This document shows, one piece after another, positions 1 to 5,821 of a DNA stretch of 7,522 bases. Source of the stretch: Candidatus Gastranaerophilales bacterium. Its GTDB lineage: Bacteria; Cyanobacteriota; Vampirovibrionia; Gastranaerophilales; Gastranaerophilaceae. Positions within the stretch are counted from its first letter, which is position 1. Each line of letters starts with the position of its first letter. Made by a program: the position numbers and the translations under genes. Under the pieces are notes generated by a model. It saw nothing but the letters and a program-made list of their open reading frames with translations. It did not search any database and was not told where the DNA came from. The DNA is taken from NCBI GenBank assembly GCA_905235825.1, contig CAJONH010000038.1:1-7522 (forward strand), read 5' to 3'.

Positions 1-210
1 CAATATGTTCAAGTTGATGCAAAAGGCAATCCTTATGTAAAAGATATAAAAGATTTAGTTAAGAGATTAAATCCTTCTAATGAAGAATCAAAGGGGATTT
101 TTGCTACGGTAAAAGAAACTATTGCTGAAAGAGCAAAAATTGCAGCAGGTGATAAACAAGCACTTTCTAATTTATGGGCGGAAACTCTGCCTAAATTATT
201 AAGAAAATAA
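1..210 (+). CDS. C-terminal fragment of an unrecognised protein (5' end outside window)
   Basis: An open frame enters the window at base 1 in frame 1 and runs 69 codons to a TAA at 208-210. The visible tail is hydrophilic and probably helical: it begins QYVQVDAKGNPYVKDIKDLV, contains a Lys/Glu/Ala-rich stretch (around residues 40-55) and ends WAETLPKLLRK. There is no membrane segment, signal peptide, metal motif or known catalytic motif in the part that can be seen. That this frame is real is supported by the terminator hairpin that starts 17 bases after the stop codon. The codon use matches the neighbouring genes. I do not recognise the family and cannot assign a function from the tail alone. 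Confidence 0.75.
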   Translation, partial: QYVQVDAKGNPYVKDIKDLVKRLNPSNEESKGIFATVKETIAERAKIAAGDKQALSNLWAETLPKLLRK

Positions 211-226
211 ATAATATAATAATAAT

Positions 227-275
227 AAAATTGGATTATGGAAATTTTAATAACTACATAATCCAATTTTTTATT
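227..275 (+). terminator. Intrinsic terminator after the leading partial gene
   Basis: A perfect 14-base-pair stem pairs 227-240 (AAAATTGGATTATG) with 257-270 (CATAATCCAATTTT) across a 16-base loop, and is followed by a T-rich tail (TTTTTTATT when the stem's last Ts are counted). It sits 17 bases after the stop of the upstream gene and before the next gene on the same strand. The stem has few G:C pairs, as expected in such AT-rich DNA. The A-rich 5' arm would give a U-tract on the opposite strand as well, so it could act in both directions. Confidence 0.8.
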
Positions 276-339
276 GGAATACTCAAATTTTAATATTGTT
301 TAATTTAAAATATTATTATAAAAGAAAGAGATATAAAAA

Positions 340-1593
340 ATGAATATATTAACAAATTCGCATGTTTATACATACAAAACAAATTTAATTAACAAAAATA
401 GACAGATGTATTTGAATGAAAAAAAATCAAATAATAATTTAAGTAGTGATTTTTTACAAATTACTCCAAATTCATATTATAATAAAATGCAAGTTTGTTC
501 ATTTATGAAAAGTAAAAAAAATAATAATTTATCACATAATATAGATAAGTATGCAGGATGCATTATTGGCGGTGCTATTGGGGATGCTTTCGGTGCTCCT
601 GTTGAATTTATGAAATTGAAGAAAATAAAAAAGAAATTTGGTGAAGATGGAATTACTTATTTAACTGAAAATCGGCAAAATATTATAAATTTTACCGATG
701 ATACGCAATTAACCATGTTTACGGCAGATGGTCTTTTAAAATCTGCGGCAGCTCATCATTTTAATTCGGTTTGTCCGCCTGATTATGATATTATGTTTGA
801 CTCTTACAGAACATGGTATAAATTATGTGCTGAGGGTAAAAAACAAAATAAAGGATGGATTTCCGAAATAGAAGATTTACAGGGAACAAGAGGCAGCGGA
901 AAAACATGTATGGCTGCATTGTCGCAAGATGTTAAAGGTTCAATAGAAGAACCTTTAAACAATGCAAAAACATCAGGCGGAGTTATGCGTTCTGCACCTA
1001 TTGGGTTAATGTATTATAAAAATCCTGATATTGCCTTTGATATTGGAGCAAAGTGTGCGGCATTAACTCATGGACACCCTGATGGTTACTTATCGGCAGG
1101 CACTTATGCTGCAATTATTGCAAATATTGTATCGGGTAAAAATATCAGTGAAGCAGTTGCGGATTCCATTTCTATTTTAAGAACAAAAGAAAACAGTAAT
1201 GACTTAGCAGATATGCTTGAAAAAGCAGTAAGTTTATCAAAACAAGACGATTTAACACCATCAGAAGCTATAAAAAATTTAGGGCAAGGATGGTATGGTG
1301 ATGAGGCTCTCGCTATTGCGATATATTGTAATCTAAAAACCCCTGATGATTACAAGCAGGTATTAATAAATGCTGTTAATCACGATGGCGACAGTGATAC
1401 AGTAGGTTCTATTGCCGGAGGAATATCAGGAGCTTATGTCGGTTATGATAATATACCTGATGAATTTAAAGGTAAAATTAAGCTGGAACCTGTTCTATAT
1501 AATATTGCCGGCGATTTACTTAATTTTAATCAAGATAGAAATAATTTAAAGAAAAAATATTCATATCAAAAAATATTTCCAAATACAAATTAA
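340..1593 (+). CDS. ADP-ribosylglycohydrolase (DraG/ARH family) with N-terminal extension
   Basis: This 417-residue protein should remove ADP-ribose from modified proteins, nucleic acids or small molecules using two Mg2+ ions in the cytoplasm. The ADP-ribosylglycohydrolase domain (PF03747 type) spans about residues 69-395. Visible signatures are GGAIGDAFGAPVEF (77-90, with the DraG-like Glu89), FTDDTQLT (118-125; Thr119, Asp120 and Asp121 expected as metal ligands), SGGVMRSAPIGL (212-223), THGHPDGYLSAGTYAA (243-258) and NHDGDSDTVGSIAGG (347-361; Asp351, Asp353 and Thr354 complete the metal site). All key residues are present, so it should be active. Residues 1-68 lie outside the fold, are Asn/Lys-rich and polar, and do not form a signal peptide. 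The ATG at 340 is chosen because GAAAGAG (324-330) lies 9 bases upstream; an ATG at 487 (residue 50) is a possible alternative. No ADP-ribosyltransferase or nitrogenase gene is in the window, so the substrate cannot be named and draG is not justified. Confidence 0.93.
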   Translation: MNILTNSHVYTYKTNLINKNRQMYLNEKKSNNNLSSDFLQITPNSYYNKMQVCSFMKSKKNNNLSHNIDKYAGCIIGGAIGDAFGAPVEFMKLKKIKKKFGEDGITYLTENRQNIINFTDDTQLTMFTADGLLKSAAAHHFNSVCPPDYDIMFDSYRTWYKLCAEGKKQNKGWISEIEDLQGTRGSGKTCMAALSQDVKGSIEEPLNNAKTSGGVMRSAPIGLMYYKNPDIAFDIGAKCAALTHGHPDGYLSAGTYAAIIANIVSGKNISEAVADSISILRTKENSNDLADMLEKAVSLSKQDDLTPSEAIKNLGQGWYGDEALAIAIYCNLKTPDDYKQVLINAVNHDGDSDTVGSIAGGISGAYVGYDNIPDEFKGKIKLEPVLYNIAGDLLNFNQDRNNLKKKYSYQKIFPNTN

Positions 1594-1609
1594 AACAACC
1601 GAGATTACA

Positions 1610-3769
1610 CTAATCTTCATTAATTGGAGTCAGGTAAACAATATATACAGGGATTGTTCCTAATTTTGTTTTTAGGTTAAACTCTACTTTCTTTTTCAGT
1701 TTAAATCTTACTTTATCTGAAAAATCAACTTCTGTTGGATAACCATTTTCGTCTTTTTCTTTTCCAAATGCATGGCTGCCAAATCTGCTTTCGTTTATAG
1801 TACCTGTTTTTTGCCAGTCAAACCCTCTTATTTCACTTCCATTTTCGGATGAAATTACATAGATTGTAGATTCGGAACCTTCTTTTTCATCTGCATTATC
1901 ATTGGTAACACGTGTTAATTTATCATCAATAAGGCGTTTAATAACACATTCAGGTATATTGAAATTTCCATCTGCTTTAAATCTTGCGGCAGCACCCGGC
2001 CAACTTACTCTATTAATATCACTTGTTGGTTTTCCTATATAATAACCTTTTTCATCTTGTTTATGTTCAAATCCTACAGGAGTGGTTCTTATAAATACCT
2101 CATTTGGATGTAATGAAATTGTATTGTTATCACATATTTCGTTAAATTTTTGAATATATGCTTCTTGTAATTCGGGATTATTATTCAAATTCTCATCATA
2201 TTTTCTCCAAGCCCATATATCTAATATTTTATTTCTTATTTCAGGATTATCTGTGTCTAAAGATAACAATTCATCAGGTGTCATATTTCTTAATTCATTT
2301 GCCAGCTCGTTTATGCCTTTTTCTACTCTCTTGATTTTTTGTCTATTAGTCAAACGCACTAATTCATCATTAGTGAGAAAAGATGTATGACAACCCTCTA
2401 ATTTTTTTATAGTATTAGAATTTACGTTTACATCCGGTGTATGTTCAATGCATACATCGGTATCTATTTTATAACTTTCATCCAATAAATCATAAAAATT
2501 TTCATTTATATTGTTGAGTACATATAACCATTCTCGGATTTGTTGATTTTCAGTATTTTCCTTAATTCCTTTAATATCAGCTCCAGTGAGTATTTGAGCC
2601 ATTTTAAACAGTTCATCATTATTTGAAAATTTTTTTAATATATCTCTACCGGTTACATCCATTTCAAGTTTTTTTGATTTTCTTGTATCATCGTACCAAT
2701 ATAACCATTCATGATTTTCAATTAAATTGAGAATTTTATTTTTTGAGTCTTCACTAAGATTTTGATTTTCAAGAATATTTTTAGATATTTCAGCTGATGC
2801 TTTAGGATGTTCATTGTCTGATTCTTCAATTTCACGTTTCCCAATATCATGAAGTAAAGCCGTATATTCAATAATTTGTTTATCCTCCGGTTTTAAGTTT
2901 TTATAACGTTCATCCGTTACAATATTTTGCAAAACTTTTAATGTATGAATATCAATGCTGAAATCATGAAAACTATGTTGCTGTTTACCTATTATATTAA
3001 TAAATTCAGGCATTACTTTTAATATTTTATTTATTTCGTTATTTAATTTTTCATCAGGAGTTTGTATTTCATTATTATTAATAAAATCATTTGTTAAATC
3101 ATAAATATCTTTTTCTATTTTTTTATTTATATCTAAATTTTGAATATTGATTATTCCGTTATATCCTATTATTCCGTTTTTAACCTGTATGCCTAATTGT
3201 TTTAGAATATCTTTTTTATATTCAATTGTTTCATTTTTTAAAATTAGATTTAAATTATCTATAAATTCATCTTTATTTGATTTATTTTTTTTAAAATTTT
3301 CGGTTAAATCATAAATTTTTTGCTCTCTTGTACATAATTTACCGTTATTACAATTCTTTAGTAATTTGTCTAATGTTATTTCTCCCGTAAAATCAATGAT
3401 ACCTTCGATTTTAGTTATACCAATTTTTTTCAATATTTCATCTTTATCTTCATTTTTATATTCAGAATTTTCTAAAATCTCAGTTAATTTTTTCAGATAA
3501 ACTTTTCTTGGCATTTTAATTGTTAACCCATTTTTACCCATTTGCTCAAAATGGGCATTTGCGATTATATTTTTGTCAATGTCAAGTTTTTTATTATTTG
3601 CATTTGTTATATTGTAATAACCTGATAAATATTTACTTTCAACAAACATTGACTTTTCATCAATTACCTCAGGATTAGAAATTTGACTGTCTTTATTTTT
3701 TTCACACTCTGTTGAAATTTTCTGTAAGTATGTTATATGATTTTTCACAGGCAAAAAGTTTATATTCAT
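1610..3769 (-). CDS. Large HD-domain protein with N-terminal tandem repeats and unassigned C-terminal region
   Basis: The frame stays open to a TTG at 3847, but I place the start at the ATG at 3767-3769 (719 residues): it has weak Shine-Dalgarno elements (AGG at 3779-3781, GAAG at 3773-3776), while the TTG has none. Residues 94-162 and 170-233 are two diverged copies of one unit (helical start, then LKKIGIT.IEGIIDFTG or LKQLGIQVKNGIIGYNG, then KIYDLTENF or DIYDLTNDF). An HD domain follows (about 263-414): H275 in HSFHDFSIDIHTLKVL, H307-D308 in ALLHDIGK, H321 in EHPKAS, H353 in ENHEWLYW and D398 in TGADIKG, so the metal site looks intact. This is the pattern of metal-dependent phosphohydrolases acting on nucleotides or phosphoesters; the substrate cannot be told. 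Residues about 549-719, including SWPGAAARFKADG (589-601), match nothing I recognise. No signal peptide or membrane segment. It stands alone, converging with the ADP-ribosylhydrolase gene. Confidence 0.85.
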   Translation of the reverse strand: MNINFLPVKNHITYLQKISTECEKNKDSQISNPEVIDEKSMFVESKYLSGYYNITNANNKKLDIDKNIIANAHFEQMGKNGLTIKMPRKVYLKKLTEILENSEYKNEDKDEILKKIGITKIEGIIDFTGEITLDKLLKNCNNGKLCTREQKIYDLTENFKKNKSNKDEFIDNLNLILKNETIEYKKDILKQLGIQVKNGIIGYNGIINIQNLDINKKIEKDIYDLTNDFINNNEIQTPDEKLNNEINKILKVMPEFINIIGKQQHSFHDFSIDIHTLKVLQNIVTDERYKNLKPEDKQIIEYTALLHDIGKREIEESDNEHPKASAEISKNILENQNLSEDSKNKILNLIENHEWLYWYDDTRKSKKLEMDVTGRDILKKFSNNDELFKMAQILTGADIKGIKENTENQQIREWLYVLNNINENFYDLLDESYKIDTDVCIEHTPDVNVNSNTIKKLEGCHTSFLTNDELVRLTNRQKIKRVEKGINELANELRNMTPDELLSLDTDNPEIRNKILDIWAWRKYDENLNNNPELQEAYIQKFNEICDNNTISLHPNEVFIRTTPVGFEHKQDEKGYYIGKPTSDINRVSWPGAAARFKADGNFNIPECVIKRLIDDKLTRVTNDNADEKEGSESTIYVISSENGSEIRGFDWQKTGTINESRFGSHAFGKEKDENGYPTEVDFSDKVRFKLKKKVEFNLKTKLGTIPVYIVYLTPINED

Positions 3770-3929
3770 ATTCTTCGACCTATCTTTCCTGTTATCCAAA
3801 AAAAAGACATCATAATAAAATGTTATAAGCCAAATAATTTTTAACAAAAATTCACAAAAAAAATATGAAAACCAAATACTATATTTATGTAGTAAGTCCG
3901 AAAATGATAATTTTTTATATATTTATAAA

Positions 3930-4211
3930 TTATAAACCTAACTGAGCAAGTATTCTCAATATTAGATTTTCTAAAATTTGAAGTAATATAAATGCAAATA
4001 TCGGTGATATATCAATCATTCCAATAGGCGGTATGATTGCTCTAAAAGGTGCCATTATGACATTATAAAATTTATGCATTGATGCCAGCGGTTCTTTTCT
4101 TATATCAAAAATAGGTATCCAGCTTAAAATTATTACCGTAAGCAATATCAAATACGTTATATTGAAAATTAATACAACTAAATATGAAAGTGAAAGTGTC
4201 TGAGGAACCAT
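3930..4211 (-). CDS. YggT-family (Ycf19-like) small membrane protein
   Basis: This 93-residue protein has the typical size and layout of the YggT/Ycf19 family: a first membrane helix (about 9-31), a loop with SWIPIFDIRKEP (30-41), the conserved stretch APFRAIIPPIGMIDISP (54-70; Pro-Pro 61-62, Gly64, Asp67, Ser-Pro 69-70), and a second membrane helix (about 71-89). Family members are inner-membrane proteins; cyanobacterial and plastid Ycf19/YlmG relatives have been tied to nucleoid or thylakoid organisation and cell division, and bacterial ones to osmotic stress, but no biochemical activity is established. The start is the ATG at 4209-4211, with AAGGG about 5 bases upstream. It lies 12 bases after the mtnP stop codon and is probably co-transcribed with it. 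No convincing terminator follows, only AT-only palindromes around 3915-3930. Confidence 0.92.
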   Translation of the reverse strand: MVPQTLSLSYLVVLIFNITYLILLTVIILSWIPIFDIRKEPLASMHKFYNVIMAPFRAIIPPIGMIDISPIFAFILLQILENLILRILAQLGL

Positions 4212-4223
4212 AATAACCCTTTT

Positions 4224-5033
4224 TTATGAAGTATGCGTAACATTATGACATTCACAGCTGCTTCGTTCAACAGGAATGTTGTCTATAATTGCAATTAATA
4301 ATTTTTTAAGTCTGTCTATATTGGATTTAAAAACAGCCATAACCTCCTGATGTGTCACGGGAGGAACATCTCCTACCAGTCCGGCATCATAATCGGTAAT
4401 AAGTGCAATTGTAACAGGACACATATCGAGTTCGTGGACAAGATGTACTTCGGGATATTGACTCATATTAATAACATCCCAGCCTTGATTTGTAAAGAAC
4501 TTTGATTCTGCTTTAGTTGTAAACCTCGGCCCGTTTATTATTACGACAGTACCTTTTTTATGAACGGTAATACCGAGTTTTTCTGCCTGTTCTATTGCTA
4601 TTTGTCTTAATTCGGGGCAATACGGGTCGGCTGCAGAAGGATGAATGCACTTTGGACCTTCAATAAAGGTATTTTTTCTGCCGTCTGTCCAATCAACATA
4701 CTGGTCGCAAATAACAAAATCTCCGGGTTTTACGTTTTTTTGAAGACTTCCTGCTGCACAAGGAGAAATAACTCTTGTAACTCCGAGTGATTTTAATGCC
4801 CAGACATTGGCTCTGTAATTAACCGTATGAGGCAAAAACTGATGATTTTTTCCGTGTCTTGGAATAAATGCAACTTTTTTTCCGCATATTTTTCCTATAG
4901 TAACAGGTGCAGAAGGTTCACCGTAAGGTGTATTTAGCGTAACAGTTTCAAACGGATTACCCGAGTCTTCAAAAAAACTGTAAAATCCGCTTCCGCCTAT
5001 TATGCCTATTTGAGCAGTCTGTATTTCACTCAT
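4224..5033 (-). CDS. mtnP: S-methyl-5'-thioadenosine phosphorylase (MTAP)
   Basis: The 269-residue product cleaves 5'-methylthioadenosine, the by-product of polyamine synthesis and other SAM-consuming reactions, with phosphate to adenine and 5-methylthioribose 1-phosphate in the cytoplasm. It is a full-length PNP/MTAP family 2 member. Visible sites are IGIIGGSGFY (9-18, phosphate loop), IPRHGKNHQFLPHTVNYRAN (57-76), CAAGSL (92-97), INGPRFTTKAES (166-177), INMSQYPEV (188-196) and TDYDAG (213-218). The TD.D pattern is the one expected for 6-amino purines, so an MTA/adenosine substrate is preferred over inosine or guanosine. The tail ends with a Cys-X-Cys pair (C260, C262), reminiscent of archaeal MTAPII. 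The start is the ATG at 5031-5033, with a near-ideal AAAGGAG (5040-5046) 6 bases upstream. No other methionine-salvage gene is present; the downstream partner is yggT. Confidence 0.95.
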   Translation of the reverse strand: MSEIQTAQIGIIGGSGFYSFFEDSGNPFETVTLNTPYGEPSAPVTIGKICGKKVAFIPRHGKNHQFLPHTVNYRANVWALKSLGVTRVISPCAAGSLQKNVKPGDFVICDQYVDWTDGRKNTFIEGPKCIHPSAADPYCPELRQIAIEQAEKLGITVHKKGTVVIINGPRFTTKAESKFFTNQGWDVINMSQYPEVHLVHELDMCPVTIALITDYDAGLVGDVPPVTHQEVMAVFKSNIDRLKKLLIAIIDNIPVERSSCECHNVTHTS

Positions 5034-5039
5034 GAAATT

Positions 5040-5046
5040 CTCCTTT
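5040..5046 (-). promoter_or_regulatory. Strong Shine-Dalgarno of mtnP
   Basis: On the minus strand AAAGGAG precedes the ATG at 5033 by 6 bases. It is the best ribosome binding site in the window and fixes the mtnP start, suggesting strong translation compared with the neighbouring genes. Confidence 0.8.
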
Positions 5047-5103
5047 ATCTTTTTTTATTCTTACATAAAAATTTGCCCGATACAAGCTATAAAAAAGAAA
5101 ATC

Positions 5104-5133
5104 CAACATTACTTATATAACTTCTGAATGTTG
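5104..5133. repeat. Inverted repeat in the mtnP upstream region
   Basis: CAACATT (5104-5110) and AATGTTG (5127-5133) are perfect reverse complements separated by 16 bases. Read on the minus strand, towards mtnP, the repeat is followed by GATTTTCTTTTTTA, so it looks like a weak terminator or attenuator in the leader of mtnP. It could equally be an operator for a dimeric regulator, or chance in AT-rich DNA. Confidence 0.35.
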
Positions 5134-5146
5134 CATGTTTTAATTT

Positions 5147-5176
5147 TTGTAACAGCTGTTTTTATATTTTTATAAA
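5147..5176 (+). promoter_or_regulatory. Candidate promoter of the two-gene membrane cassette
   Basis: TTGTAA (5147-5152, four of six matches to the -35 consensus) and TATAAA (5171-5176, five of six to the -10 consensus) are 18 bases apart on the plus strand. This would give a 5' leader of about 120 bases before the ATG at 5301. The palindrome AACAGCTGTT (5151-5160) overlaps the -35 and could be an operator. In DNA this AT-rich such matches arise often, so this is a suggestion only. Confidence 0.3.
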
Positions 5177-5300
5177 AATTTCAGTTAAAAATTATTAAAT
5201 TTATGCATTTTTTCGGCAATAGGAAATATAAAACAGATAAATTTTGTATATGTTTATCTTAGGATTTCACAGGGAATATACCTATAAAAAAGGAAGTGTT

Positions 5301-5789
5301 ATGTCATTTGAAAATTATAAAATGCAATCAGGTTATGATACAACTAATTCAGGATTAGGTTCAAACTCTACGGTTCCTGATTCAGTTGCCCAAAAATTTA
5401 ACTGGGGTGCTTTTTTGCTCACATGGATTTGGGGTGTGGGTAATTATACATATATTACATTAGTTTTTTTAGCTATACAATTTTTAATACCATTATTAAT
5501 AACTATTTCTATACCATATATAACAATTACTTCAGAACCGTTATTTTGCATTATTTCTGTTGGAAGCGTGATTATAGCCCTATTATTACTCTTAATCGGA
5601 CTTTCTATTTTGTTTGGTATTAAAGGCAATAAATGGGCATGGCAGAATAAGCATTTTGAAAATATTCAAGCATTTCATGAATATCAAAAGAAATGGGCAA
5701 TTGCAGGTATTATAGTATTGCTTTATTTATCAATACTTTTTCTAATGCCGGTATTGCTGCCTGTATTGATGAATGGCAGACATGTATAG
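5301..5789 (+). CDS. Small multi-pass membrane protein with TWIWG module
   Basis: I place the start at the ATG at 5301 (162 residues), preceded by AAGGAAG (5290-5296); the open frame extends up to a TTG at 5244, which has no ribosome binding site. Residues 1-31 are polar and Ser/Asn/Thr-rich. A Trp-rich module follows, opening with KFNWGAFLLTWIWGVGN (32-48) and closing with GIKGNKWAWQNKHF (106-119), then FHEYQKKWA (125-133). Membrane segments are predicted by eye at about 53-75, 82-105 and 133-155. The same opening and closing motifs recur in the next gene, so the two proteins share a homologous unit. I have seen this FNWGAF...TWIWG...GNEWAW pattern in uncharacterised bacterial membrane proteins but know no named function for it. 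The stop lies 32 bases before the next gene's ATG, so the two are likely an operon. Confidence 0.82.
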   Translation: MSFENYKMQSGYDTTNSGLGSNSTVPDSVAQKFNWGAFLLTWIWGVGNYTYITLVFLAIQFLIPLLITISIPYITITSEPLFCIISVGSVIIALLLLLIGLSILFGIKGNKWAWQNKHFENIQAFHEYQKKWAIAGIIVLLYLSILFLMPVLLPVLMNGRHV

Positions 5790-5821
5790 TCAAATTGGAA
5801 AATAATGAAAGAGGAAAAATA

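Larger units (their letters stand above)
5034..5300. other. Divergent intergenic region between mtnP and the TWIWG cassette
   Basis: These 267 bases separate two genes transcribed away from each other, so they should hold promoters for both. They contain no open frame worth calling, no tRNA and no recognisable riboswitch core (too AT-rich for a SAM aptamer). Items seen inside are a 7-base inverted repeat (5104-5110 with 5127-5133), a perfect 10-base palindrome AACAGCTGTT (5151-5160), an AT-only hairpin (5159-5166 with 5171-5178), and one plausible forward promoter (5147-5176). I could not single out the mtnP promoter: several weak AT-rich matches compete. Confidence 0.6.

Noticed and set aside
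33..266. Minus-strand open frame of 77 codons
   Set aside because: It lies antisense to the partial gene and its terminator, and its peptide is low-complexity with a Tyr/Ile run from AT-rich DNA.
3770..3847. 26-residue N-terminal extension of the HD protein from a TTG start, which looks like a membrane helix
   Set aside because: The TTG has no Shine-Dalgarno sequence and the stretch is AT-rich promoter-like DNA; the ATG at 3769 has better spacing.
3770..3929. Terminator for mtnP-yggT or promoter for the HD gene in this 160-base gap
   Set aside because: Only short AT-only palindromes and weak matches were found (for example TATAAC on the minus strand at 3822-3827 with a poor -35), not enough for a call.
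5444..5629. Minus-strand open frame of 61 codons
   Set aside because: It is wholly antisense to the first cassette gene's membrane segments and has no motif or ribosome binding site.
5693..5821. Extension of the second cassette gene back into the first, hinting at a frameshifted fusion
   Set aside because: The first gene has a complete module and its own stop codon, the extension peptide has no family resemblance, and the ATG at 5822 has a good ribosome binding site.
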